Of a stretch of 64,000 nt of DNA, positions 18,788 to 25,834 are shown one piece after another. Position 1 is the first letter of the stretch, and each line of letters opens with the position of its first letter. The translations under genes were made by a program, and so were the position numbers. The notes below the pieces were generated by a model, which worked only from the letters and a program-made list of their open reading frames with translations, was not told the origin of the DNA and did not search any database. Source of the DNA: DTKD01 sp964494345 (GTDB lineage Bacteria; Armatimonadota; UBA5829); contig CAZBSI010000001.1 in the NCBI GenBank assembly GCA_964494345.1, forward strand, positions 620,001 to 684,000, in the 5' to 3' direction.

Positions 18788-19738
18788 ATGTATGACGTTG
18801 CGATACTCGGAGCTGGGCCTGCTGGTCTTACTGCGGCAATTTACGCTTCGCGAGCCAGGCTCAAAACCGTTATAATAGAGAAGAACTACCCCGGCGGCCA
18901 GGTCGCTATGTGCGACAAGGTCGAAAACTACCCCGGCCATACTGCCAGCACTTCTGGTTTTGATCTTTCGATGTCTATGAAAGAACAGGCCGAGAGATTT
19001 GGCGCTGAGATAAAGTCTACTGAAATCTCCAGCCTGGACTTGGAATCCGACGTTAAAACGCTGATTGCTTTTGACGGCGAGAGAATATCCGCCAAGACCC
19101 TGATCCTGAGTTTGGGGGCAAGCCCGCGCAAGCTCGGAGTGCCGGGGGAGATGGAATTTATCGGAAGAGGGGTCTCGTATTGTGCGGTCTGTGACGCTGC
19201 TTTCTATCAAGACAAGAAACTGGTAGTAGTCGGCGGCGGGGATACTGCCGTTGAGGACTCCAACTTTTTGACCAGATATGCGTCATCTGTAACCATCGTC
19301 CACCGCAGGGACAAGTTTCGCGCGCAAAGGATTATACAGGAACGGGCTATTAATAACCCCAGCATCACCGTGCAGTGGCACAGCGTAGTTAAATCCATCG
19401 GCGGTAAGGATTCAGTCGATCATGTGGTTCTTGAGAACGTGCAGACACATCAGCAAACCAATCTGGCCGTCGACGGGGTGTTTGTGTTGATCGGTCTGGA
19501 GCCGAACACGAATATGATCTCAGGGCATGTGACCCTCGACGACGCGGGTTATATAATCACCGACGAAAATATGCGCACCAATATCCCCGGGGTGTTTGCA
19601 GCAGGAGATGCGCGGCAGAAGCTGTTGCGTCAGATAGTTACTGCTTGTGCAGACGGGGCTATCGCTGCGACTGCGGCTGAGAAATACATCGAAGGCGCCC
19701 CCTGGCCTAAAGATCACCTGGCAGACATACAAACTTAA
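18788..19738 (+). CDS. trxB: Thioredoxin-disulfide reductase
   Basis: This 316-residue FAD enzyme transfers electrons from NADPH to thioredoxin in the cytosol. It has the FAD site GAGPAG (8-13), the redox pair CAVC (132-135), the NADPH site GGGDTAVE (149-156) with the 2'-phosphate motif HRRDKFRA (172-179), and the final GVFAAGD FAD motif. Length and order match low-molecular-weight TrxB. ATG 18788 follows a GAGGA site and a good promoter. No thioredoxin gene is adjacent. Confidence 0.96.
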   Translation: MYDVAILGAGPAGLTAAIYASRARLKTVIIEKNYPGGQVAMCDKVENYPGHTASTSGFDLSMSMKEQAERFGAEIKSTEISSLDLESDVKTLIAFDGERISAKTLILSLGASPRKLGVPGEMEFIGRGVSYCAVCDAAFYQDKKLVVVGGGDTAVEDSNFLTRYASSVTIVHRRDKFRAQRIIQERAINNPSITVQWHSVVKSIGGKDSVDHVVLENVQTHQQTNLAVDGVFVLIGLEPNTNMISGHVTLDDAGYIITDENMRTNIPGVFAAGDARQKLLRQIVTACADGAIAATAAEKYIEGAPWPKDHLADIQT

Positions 19739-19788
19739 TATTCCCCCTTGCTTGTTATAAATAATGTCGCGCTAACACCATTTAAGTC

Positions 19789-19817
19789 TTTACTTATGGT
19801 TAAGCGCGTGTTAATAT
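19789..19817 (+). promoter_or_regulatory. Candidate promoter of the NlpC/P60 gene
   Basis: TTTACT (19789-19794), a 17-nt spacer, and TAATAT (19812-19817) with an extended TGt. The predicted start of transcription falls inside the palindrome that begins at the next base. A second extended -10-like TGtTATAAA lies upstream at 19753-19761. Confidence 0.45.
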
Positions 19818-19833
19818 AGCTCATGCATGAGCT
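19818..19833. promoter_or_regulatory. Perfect 16-bp palindrome, possible operator
   Basis: AGCTCATGCATGAGCT is a perfect palindrome directly abutting a candidate -10 box and covering the predicted transcription start. A dimeric repressor could bind here. Alternatively it could form the first stem of the leader RNA. Confidence 0.45.
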
Positions 19834-19943
19834 GGCTCTGCATTAGCATGGCCTGGAGAAAAGAGGAAGTGGCGCCGACCGGCAATTCCGCACGGTAGAC
19901 TACAGGCGCGGTGGGAGGGAATCTAACTGGGAGGAATTGCCCA
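19834..19943 (+). other. Long untranslated leader of the NlpC/P60 gene, possibly structured
   Basis: About 110 nt separate the palindrome from the TTG start. Short complementary arms can be seen, such as GCGCC near 19872 with GGCGC near 19908. NlpC/P60 genes in other bacteria are often controlled by c-di-AMP (ydaO) riboswitches, but I could not find the conserved core of that class here, so the leader is left unassigned. Confidence 0.3.
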
Positions 19944-20498
19944 TTGCATTACCGCAGTATGTGGTGCGCGACAGCTATGCTTTTTTTGCTGTTTGCTATA
20001 TCCACACTTGCACGCGGAGACGAGTCCAAAGCGTCTCTGCCGAAAAACTCACTTCAAGAGATAGTAGTAACTCTCGAAACCAATCCCCAACCTGGCAAAG
20101 TTGTTGCAGTCCAGAAGGAGCCGGATACTTTGGCGCTTCCTGCACAAGCGTGTGATTTGTCGTTGACTTTTCTCGGCACGCCGTATCGCTGGGGAGGCAC
20201 AACCCCGAGCGCGTTCGATTGTTCGGGTTTTGTGCGCTATGTATATTCACAGTTGGGGATCAAGTTGCCTCGCACTGCCCGGCAGCAGATCAAAGTCGGG
20301 ACGAAGGTTTCAGGAGCCTGTTTGCAGGCTGGGGACCTTTTGTTCTTCGACATGATGAAGGGCTATGTGAGCCATGTGGGGATGTATCTCGGCAACGGGA
20401 CATTTATCCACGCTTCCACCCCACGCACAGGTGTGCGGATCGATTCTCTGGATAAGTATGGCAAACACCTGGTCGGCGCGCGGCGTTACGTGGGCTAG
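19944..20498 (+). CDS. NlpC/P60 family cell-wall endopeptidase
   Basis: This 184-residue secreted protein has an N-terminal signal peptide/anchor (about 9-24) and an NlpC/P60 domain (about 70-184). The family cleaves peptide cross-bridges of peptidoglycan. Catalytic Cys93 lies in FDCSGFVRY, His144 in SHVGMYLG and the third polar residue, His156, in FIHAS. I chose TTG 19944, because GGGAGGAA (19929-19936) is correctly spaced from it and the signal peptide then begins properly. A GTG at 19911 is in frame but lies upstream of that site. No SH3 or LysM domain is present. Confidence 0.88.
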   Translation: MHYRSMWCATAMLFLLFAISTLARGDESKASLPKNSLQEIVVTLETNPQPGKVVAVQKEPDTLALPAQACDLSLTFLGTPYRWGGTTPSAFDCSGFVRYVYSQLGIKLPRTARQQIKVGTKVSGACLQAGDLLFFDMMKGYVSHVGMYLGNGTFIHASTPRTGVRIDSLDKYGKHLVGARRYVG

Positions 20499-20505
20499 AT
20501 GCGAA

Positions 20506-20532
20506 AGAGGCCTGCTACTACGGCAGGCCTCT
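20506..20532. terminator. Convergent-gene hairpin (perfect 10-bp stem)
   Basis: The arms AGAGGCCTGC and GCAGGCCTCT are perfectly paired with a 7-nt loop. The hairpin lies between two genes that converge (stops at 20498 on + and 20558 on -), so it can serve both. No T tract follows on either strand. Confidence 0.65.
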
Positions 20533-20557
20533 TACTCAAATCCTCTTCTGCTATGAT

Positions 20558-20926
20558 CTAATGAGCAGAATGCCAGGTAAACGGGCTTTCTTTGACGACC
20601 ATTCTGCCCGGTTCCTTGTTGGTGTTCTCGACCAAGACGACCTGATCGGCATCTTCTTTCTCGACGGAATACCGGGCGCTATCGCCATCTACCAACGCGG
20701 TTTTGATGACGCCGCTAGCTTCCGCGAACTGTCCCTTGTTGATAATGATCGGGTGACCCGAACTCAGGTTCTGGAAACCAATCTTCGCCTCGGACAGAAG
20801 TTTCTTAACCTCGACGAACACTTTACCACGGGAGCTGTCATTCTCTATGACTACAACCTGCGCCGTCCCCTTACCAAATTGGGTTGACGCACGCCCAGTC
20901 TTACTAATCTTGCCTCTCTCAGCCAC
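20558..20926 (-). CDS. Small unknown protein (122 aa) with an internal repeat
   Basis: I do not recognise this protein. It starts at GTG (20926-20924) with a GGAGGT site 7 nt upstream and lies behind one of the best promoters in the window. It has no membrane segment or signal peptide. The basic N-terminus (AERGKISKTGRAS) is followed by two similar strand-rich units: AQVVVIENDSSRGKVFVEVK, and near the C-terminus DQVVLVENTNKEPGRMVVKE. That pattern suggests a duplicated beta-rich fold. Strong transcription signals suggest an abundant cytosolic protein. The opposite strand also has an open frame over part of this region but lacks comparable signals. Confidence 0.7.
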   Translation of the reverse strand: MAERGKISKTGRASTQFGKGTAQVVVIENDSSRGKVFVEVKKLLSEAKIGFQNLSSGHPIIINKGQFAEASGVIKTALVDGDSARYSVEKEDADQVVLVENTNKEPGRMVVKESPFTWHSAH

Positions 20927-20983
20927 GAAATATAACCTCCGAAATAGCGGAATAGACCCTGCGCAATTTGCTGCACAAAGAAA

Positions 20984-21013
20984 ATTATACCACCTCAGTT
21001 TACTTATCCGCAA
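20984..21013 (-). promoter_or_regulatory. Strong promoter of the 122-aa unknown gene
   Basis: On the minus strand TTGCGG (21013-21008), an 18-nt spacer and a perfect TATAAT (20989-20984) preceded by an extended TGg. The predicted leader is about 50 nt. Confidence 0.75.
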
Positions 21014-21065
21014 TACGATATTTGAAGAAATATTTGAGGTTTATCAAACGGGGATAGATGTTTAG

Positions 21066-21094
21066 GTAAAAGGGCTGCCTTTTGAGACAGCCCC
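21066..21094 (-). terminator. Intrinsic terminator of tRNA-Met
   Basis: On the minus strand, GGGCTG and CAGCCC pair around a 10-nt loop and are followed by TTTT, directly after the tRNA 3' end. It is the only hairpin in the window with a clear T tract. Confidence 0.75.
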
Positions 21095-21098
21095 AATG

Positions 21099-21175
21099 TG
21101 GTAGCGGAGGTCAGGATCGAACTGACGACGCCCCGGGTATGAGCCGGGTCCTCTAACCAGCTGAGGTACTCCGCC
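21099..21175 (-). tRNA. tRNA-Met (CAU), elongator type
   Basis: A complete cloverleaf of 77 nt with encoded CCA folds on the minus strand. The acceptor arms are GGCGGAG/CTCCGCT (one G-U pair), the D arm CCTC/GAGG, the anticodon stem CCCGG/CCGGG with loop CTCATAC, and the T arm GTCAG/CTGAC with TTCGATC. The anticodon is CAU. The three consecutive G-C pairs and 1-72 mismatch of initiators are absent, so it is an elongator; a lysidine-modified Ile(CAU) tRNA cannot be fully excluded. Confidence 0.93.
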
Positions 21176-21186
21176 GCACCAAAGAT

Positions 21187-21216
21187 ATTTTATCAGGCCG
21201 CGGCGCGGTTCGTCAA
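21187..21216 (-). promoter_or_regulatory. Promoter of tRNA-Met
   Basis: On the minus strand TTGACG (21216-21211), an 18-nt spacer and TAAAAT (21192-21187) with an extended TGa, ending 11 nt before the tRNA 5' end. Confidence 0.75.
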
Positions 21217-21284
21217 TGGTATTTGATGGCTGTTGAGTAAAATCGTTAATTTGAAGCGTGGGAGGCGTTGGGAAGCTGTACTAC

Positions 21285-21313
21285 TAGACTGTCCGGCGGC
21301 TTTGCTGTAGAAT
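21285..21313 (+). promoter_or_regulatory. Candidate promoter of the sugar-phosphate cluster
   Basis: TAGACT (21285-21290), a 17-nt spacer and TAGAAT (21308-21313), 37 nt before the first gene of the aldolase cluster. Confidence 0.5.
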
Positions 21314-21350
21314 ACGCATGGTCGGAATGAGACGGCTTGGAGGTTGATTG

Positions 21351-22109
21351 ATGGATGAAAAAACGGTTCTACACGAACTGGTAAATATGTCGTTGTTGCT
21401 GGGAAAGCCTGAAAATGACTATGTTATTCTCGGAGAAGGCAACACGTCGGCTAAGGTCGATGAGAATTACTTTTTTGTAAAAGCAAGCGGAAAGTATCTG
21501 TCGCGATCTGATGAGAATACTTTCGTGAAAGTGCGAAGCAAGGATGCTCTTGGGCTGCTGGACGCGGGAGATCTGAGCGACGAGGAGATCAAGGATGCGT
21601 TGTTTGCGGTTTGTGCGGATCCTGAGAACAGGATGAAGCCGTCGGTGGAGACGACTTTCCATGCTTTCCTGCTGAGCTTGCCGGATGTCAATTTTGTCGG
21701 ACACACCCACCCCACCGACGTCAATTCTTTGCTGTGCAGCGTCAATGCCGAGAAGATACTGAAGGGCCGAGTATTTCCCGACGAGATCGTATACTGCGGT
21801 GTGGAGCCGATTTATATTGAGTATGTCGACCCGGGAATGGAATTGGCGAGGATTATTCGGCAACAATCCCTTGAGTTTATGGACAAACAGGGCTGCACGC
21901 CGAAGGTAATTCTTATACAGAATCACGGTTTAATCGCAGTCGGCAAGACCGCCCACGAAGTGGAAGCCATCACGGCAATGTGGTGCAAAACCTGCCGCGT
22001 GCTGGCGGGAGCGCACATTTTTGGTGGTGTCAATTATTTTACAGAAGAGAATGTAAGACGGATCTATACCAGACCCGATGAGCATTATCGCAAACAGCAG
22101 TTCAAATAA
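21351..22109 (+). CDS. Class II aldolase/adducin family protein
   Basis: This 252-residue protein belongs to the zinc-dependent class II aldolase family, whose members split sugar phosphates such as fuculose- or rhamnulose-1-phosphate, or epimerise ribulose-5-phosphate. The metal ligands His118 and His120 (GHTHPT) and His192 (NHGLIAVG) are visible. Glu100 in PSVET matches the catalytic Glu region, and GEGNTSAK (28-35) forms the phosphate-binding loop. ATG 21351 is preferred to TTG 21348 because of its spacing from GGAGG at 21339-21343. It leads a four-gene set with SorE-like and SrlD-like dehydrogenases and a GH130 enzyme. The exact substrate is unknown. Confidence 0.88.
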   Translation: MDEKTVLHELVNMSLLLGKPENDYVILGEGNTSAKVDENYFFVKASGKYLSRSDENTFVKVRSKDALGLLDAGDLSDEEIKDALFAVCADPENRMKPSVETTFHAFLLSLPDVNFVGHTHPTDVNSLLCSVNAEKILKGRVFPDEIVYCGVEPIYIEYVDPGMELARIIRQQSLEFMDKQGCTPKVILIQNHGLIAVGKTAHEVEAITAMWCKTCRVLAGAHIFGGVNYFTEENVRRIYTRPDEHYRKQQFK

Positions 22110-22133
22110 GTAGTGTTATGAAAGGTGGATGGC

Positions 22134-23876
22134 ATGAGTGACGCCCTGAGCAGATATAAGGACCTGCAATACGATTTGCCGAAGACTAATTTGGCGTGGC
22201 GAATGAAGGAAGCAGGTGTTGAGAACTTCGGAAAGGACGGGCCGGATAGTTTGCCCGTGGTCGGGCCGAAGGATGATGAGATACTGGTGAGGGTGGATGC
22301 TATCGGTATCTGCTTCTCTGATGTAAAACTGATTACCCAGGGCGCGACTCACCCAAGAATCACCGGCCGGGACTTGATCGCAGATCCTGTTACTCCAGGC
22401 CATGAGGTATCGTTGACCGTAATCGAGGCTGGGGCTAAATGGAAAGACACTTATAAACCCGGTAGCCGGTATATCGTGCAAGCCGATGTCTACTACAAGG
22501 GCGTCAATGTTGCGTATGGGTATGCGCTGGCTGGAGGTATGCAGCAGTTCGGGATTATCGGAGAACCGGTTCTTAATGGCGATGAAGGGTCTTATCTTAT
22601 CCCAGTGAAGCCGGAGACAGGATATGCAGAGGCGGCGCTCGTTGAGCCGTGGACGTGTGTCGTAGCTGCATATAGAATCAAACCGCGAAAGACCCTTAAA
22701 CAGGGTGGAACTACGCTGTTTGTCGGATGCGAGGACGGCGATTTCTGCGTTTCGGAACTTCTGTCGGGCGAAAATACTCCTGCGAAGGTTATTCTTGCGG
22801 GAATCAACGATAAGTTGGTTTCGGAGGTACGGGAGCGGCTGGCGGGTAAATCTGAGATTGTCACGACCGGAAAGCTCATTGCTGGTACGGTAAAGGCTCT
22901 TGCACAGGAGAGGACCGGGGCAGAGGGTTTTGACGATGTTATAGTGCTCGGCACACCTGAAGCCGAACTCGTCGAGGCGCTTGGCGCGAATCTCGCAAAG
23001 CACGCCGTGATGGCTATAGCCGCAAACAAACCTATTTCCAGACCTGTGAACATCGACGTTGGCCGCGTTCATTATGATTACATCGACTACGTTGGGACGA
23101 AGTCGAATAATGTGGCCGATGCATATAAGGCTAGTAAGGAAAGCGAGCTGACGGCGAATGGCAGCGTATGGTTTTTGGGGGCTGCTGGTGCAATGGGAAG
23201 CATGCACGTGCAGCGCGCCGCTGAGATGTCGGATGGGCCGAAGAAAATGCTGTGTACGGACGTGGACGACTACAGGCTGGAGTGCCTGGAAGCCAGCATA
23301 GCCGACAACGTCAAAAAACACGGTATCGAGGTCGTGTTTGTCAATCCTGTGCGGCAGGGCCAGGGCGCTGTAGATGATGCCATAAAAGAGATGGTCGGGG
23401 ATGCCGGTTTTGATGACATAGTGGTTTTGGTGCCGGCGGCCGCGCTTATCGAGCAGGCGATACCGCATCTGGCGAGCGGCGGACTGATGAATATTTTCGC
23501 CGGAGTTCCGAGAGGCACGATGGCGAATCTGGACCTTAGCAGCACATTTGTTAAGGGAAACCGGTTCGTTGGATCAAGCGGTTCGAGGCCGAAGGATATG
23601 GTCGATACCCTGAACTACACCGAATCCGGGGAACTCCCGACGCGCAATTCGCTGGCCGCTATTGGTGGGATAAACGCGATGGCTCAAGGTGTGCAAGCTG
23701 TCAAGGATGCGAGTTTTCCGGGTAAGACCGTTATTTATCCGTCTATAGATCTGCCGTTGACTGCGCTGGTCGACTTGGATAAAGTGATGCCGAGCGTCTA
23801 TGCAAAGCTCAAGGATGGTAAGTTTTGGACGCCGGAAGCAGAGGAAGAACTGTTGCGCGGTGCGCTGAAGATATGA
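22134..23876 (+). CDS. SorE-like zinc alcohol dehydrogenase with a duplicated Rossmann region
   Basis: This 580-residue protein resembles L-sorbose-1-phosphate reductase (SorE, about 410 aa) at both ends: the catalytic N-domain with Cys60 (GICFSD) and GHE (89-91), and a C-terminal part with GSSGSRPKDM, AIGGINAM and IYPSIDLPLTALVDL. About 150 extra residues lie in the middle. They look like a degenerate copy of the nucleotide-binding half: GGTTLFVGCEDGDF...GFDDVIVL...YVGTKSNNVADA parallels GSVWFLGAAGAMG (343-355)...GFDDIVVL...FVGSSGSRPKDM. Only the second copy keeps a GxxGxxG loop. ATG 22134 has a GGTGG site. The probable role is NAD(P)-dependent ketose- or polyol-phosphate interconversion. 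Confidence 0.82.
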   Translation: MSDALSRYKDLQYDLPKTNLAWRMKEAGVENFGKDGPDSLPVVGPKDDEILVRVDAIGICFSDVKLITQGATHPRITGRDLIADPVTPGHEVSLTVIEAGAKWKDTYKPGSRYIVQADVYYKGVNVAYGYALAGGMQQFGIIGEPVLNGDEGSYLIPVKPETGYAEAALVEPWTCVVAAYRIKPRKTLKQGGTTLFVGCEDGDFCVSELLSGENTPAKVILAGINDKLVSEVRERLAGKSEIVTTGKLIAGTVKALAQERTGAEGFDDVIVLGTPEAELVEALGANLAKHAVMAIAANKPISRPVNIDVGRVHYDYIDYVGTKSNNVADAYKASKESELTANGSVWFLGAAGAMGSMHVQRAAEMSDGPKKMLCTDVDDYRLECLEASIADNVKKHGIEVVFVNPVRQGQGAVDDAIKEMVGDAGFDDIVVLVPAAALIEQAIPHLASGGLMNIFAGVPRGTMANLDLSSTFVKGNRFVGSSGSRPKDMVDTLNYTESGELPTRNSLAAIGGINAMAQGVQAVKDASFPGKTVIYPSIDLPLTALVDLDKVMPSVYAKLKDGKFWTPEAEEELLRGALKI

Positions 23877-23896
23877 TTGGTTGAATGGAGATTGGG

Positions 23897-24682
23897 ATGC
23901 GATTCAAAGACAGAGTGGCTATGATTACCGGAGGGGCACAGGGCCTGGGGAAAGCAATCTGCGAGAGATTTGCGAATGAGCAGGGAATCGTAATTGTCGC
24001 GGATATCAACGAGGACGGCGCCAAATCGACCGCGGAGGCGATTGCCGATCAATATAACGTGCAGACGCTTGGCGTGGGCCTTGATGTAACCGATGACTTC
24101 GAGGTTCACACGGCGATGGAAAACGTGGAGAACGCGTTCGGCCGGCTGGATATTCTCGTCGCAAATGCGGGAGTCCTGAAGGCCGGTGAAATTACGATGT
24201 TTCCGGTGAGCGAGTGGAGGCAGGTTATAGAAGTAAACCTGATCGGTTATATGATCTGCGCAAAGCATGCATGCCAAATCATGCAGAAGCAAAACGGCGG
24301 TGTTATAATCCAGATCAACTCGAAATCCGGCAAAAAGGGCAGCTTCCGCAACTCGGCTTATGCGGCGAGTAAATTCGGCGGTATTGGTCTCACCCAGAGC
24401 CTGGCGCTGGAAATGGCGCAGTATGGAGTGCGTGTAAATGCGGTGTGTCCGGGTAATCTGTTGGATGGTACGTTGTGGCAGGATAGTTTGTTTGAACAAT
24501 ATGCCGCAACTCAAGGGTTGACTGTTGAGGAAGTGCGGAAGAAGTATATGGATCAGGTGCCGCTGGGCCGCGGATGCAGCTACGATGACGTGACTAATGT
24601 AGTTGCTTTTTTGGCTTCGGACGAAGCGAGCTATATGACAGGCCAGGCGATTAATATCACGGGCGGCCAGGAGATGAGGTAG
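23897..24682 (+). CDS. srlD: Sorbitol-6-phosphate 2-dehydrogenase-like SDR
   Basis: This 261-residue classical short-chain dehydrogenase has TGGAQGLG (11-18) for NAD binding, NAG (90-92), and Ser142/144 with Tyr155-x3-Lys159 as catalytic residues. The second half follows Escherichia SrlD closely: IIQINSKSGK, KFGG.GLTQSLALE, VPLGRGC.YDDV.N, ASYMTGQAIN.TGGQ.M. SrlD oxidises D-glucitol-6-phosphate to fructose-6-phosphate. ATG 23897 has GGAG at 23887-23890; an upstream ATG at 23885 lies before that site. Paired with the SorE-like gene, it suggests a route from a ketose-1-phosphate through a hexitol phosphate to fructose-6-phosphate. No PTS or kinase is adjacent. Confidence 0.85.
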   Translation: MRFKDRVAMITGGAQGLGKAICERFANEQGIVIVADINEDGAKSTAEAIADQYNVQTLGVGLDVTDDFEVHTAMENVENAFGRLDILVANAGVLKAGEITMFPVSEWRQVIEVNLIGYMICAKHACQIMQKQNGGVIIQINSKSGKKGSFRNSAYAASKFGGIGLTQSLALEMAQYGVRVNAVCPGNLLDGTLWQDSLFEQYAATQGLTVEEVRKKYMDQVPLGRGCSYDDVTNVVAFLASDEASYMTGQAINITGGQEMR

Positions 24683-24712
24683 CATACGCCCGATACAAAG
24701 GATTGGTGATTT

Positions 24713-25768
24713 ATGAAGGTGCGCCGTTTTCCGCAGAACCCCATAGTGACGCAACACGACGTCCCGCCGACTTTTGAAGGCTGGGAGGTGATGTCCGCGT
24801 TTAACGCGGGTGTGATCGAATATAACGATGAGATATTGATGCTGATGAGGGTGGCTGAGCGCCCGATTGCTACTGATCCTGACGTTGTTTTGGTGCCTAT
24901 TATTGATTTCCCGGACGATCGGCCGGAAGTTAAGATCATCGAGTTCGATAAAGATGACCCTCGCTACGATTTTTCGGATCCGAGGGTCATCGGCACGCCG
25001 GATGGGATGTATCTGACTTCGATATCTCATTTGCGGCTGGCCCGCAGCAAAGGCGGGCATATCTTTGAAGTCGAAACGAAGCCGTCTTTGTGGCCGGATC
25101 AGAGATATGAGGCCTTTGGCCTTGAGGACCCGCGAATCACCAAACTGGATGATACCTATTGGGTGGTCTATAAAGGTGTAGCTCCGTTCGCGATTACGCA
25201 GTGCCTCGCCAGCACCAAAGACTTCAAAAATTGGACCAGGCACGGCATTATATTCCCACCGGAGAATATGGACGCGATGATATTCCCGGAGAAGGTGCGC
25301 GGCAAGTATGTCGCGCTCCACCGGCCGCAGCCGAAGATGATGGGCTCACCGAATATGTGGATCGCGTATTCCCCTGACTTGATTCACTGGGGGGAACACG
25401 CGCTGTTGTTGGGGTGCAGTTCAAGCACATGGGAAGCCGGCCGAATCGGCGGCGGTGCGGTGCCTTTTATGACTGATCGGGGCTGGTTGGAGATATATCA
25501 CGCGGCGACGACAGACGATCGTTATTGCCTGGGTGCGGTGCTTTTGGATGCTCAGTATCCAGAAAAGGTGCTGGCCAAAAGCGGGGAGCCCATACTTGAG
25601 CCGGAGATGCCATACGAGACGTCGGGCTTCAAGGAAAACGTGGTCTTTAGCTGCGGGGCGATCGTAAAAGGTGATACTGTGACCATATACTACGGCGCAT
25701 CTGACGAAGTGATGGCGGCGGCTGAGATGAGTGTCACCGAGATACTTGAAAGCCTGAAGCCGTTGTGA
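24713..25768 (+). CDS. GH130 family beta-mannoside phosphorylase/hydrolase
   Basis: This 351-residue protein has the five-bladed propeller hallmarks of GH130: the start RFPQNPI, the catalytic Asp139 in FGLEDPRIT, KDFKNWTRHG, and the EAGRIGGGAVP and YHAATTDDRYCLGAVLLD stretches. GH130 enzymes phosphorolyse beta-mannosidic linkages to mannose-1-phosphate, and some act as hydrolases. No signal peptide is seen, so it is cytosolic and should act on imported oligosaccharides, although no transporter is nearby. The ribosome binding site is weak. It is the last gene of the sugar-phosphate cluster, 30 nt after the SDR gene. Confidence 0.88.
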   Translation: MKVRRFPQNPIVTQHDVPPTFEGWEVMSAFNAGVIEYNDEILMLMRVAERPIATDPDVVLVPIIDFPDDRPEVKIIEFDKDDPRYDFSDPRVIGTPDGMYLTSISHLRLARSKGGHIFEVETKPSLWPDQRYEAFGLEDPRITKLDDTYWVVYKGVAPFAITQCLASTKDFKNWTRHGIIFPPENMDAMIFPEKVRGKYVALHRPQPKMMGSPNMWIAYSPDLIHWGEHALLLGCSSSTWEAGRIGGGAVPFMTDRGWLEIYHAATTDDRYCLGAVLLDAQYPEKVLAKSGEPILEPEMPYETSGFKENVVFSCGAIVKGDTVTIYYGASDEVMAAAEMSVTEILESLKPL

Positions 25769-25803
25769 TAACCTCGAATAGTCGAAAATAAACCACTGAA
25801 ATG

Positions 25804-25825
25804 GCCCAGGGTTCAGGCCCTGGGC
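25804..25825 (+). terminator. Perfect 8-bp hairpin just before the ABC-F start
   Basis: GCCCAGGG and CCCTGGGC pair around a 6-nt loop (TTCAGG). The hairpin ends 9 nt before the ABC-F ATG and abuts its AGGG ribosome site. It may end the upstream transcript or affect translation of the next gene. No T tract follows. Confidence 0.45.
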
Positions 25826-25834
25826 AGGGTTAAT

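Noticed and set aside
19834..19943. c-di-AMP (ydaO) riboswitch before the NlpC/P60 gene
   Set aside because: The context is right and a short CGGTAGACTACAGGCG stretch is faintly similar, but the conserved GGGGGA-CCA core and GGGTGAATC parts are not there.
20561..20887. Plus-strand open frame of 108 codons opposite the small unknown gene
   Set aside because: It lacks a promoter and a ribosome site, while the minus strand has a strong promoter, GGAGGT and a plausible protein with an internal repeat.
22116..23468. Minus-strand open frame of 450 codons opposite the SorE-like gene
   Set aside because: It is rich in Arg, His and Ile with no recognisable motif, and lies antisense to a well-supported gene; it is a codon-bias shadow.
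23798..25321. Minus-strand open frame of 507 codons opposite srlD and the GH130 gene
   Set aside because: It spans two confidently assigned genes and an intergenic gap on the other strand and shows no protein-family motif.
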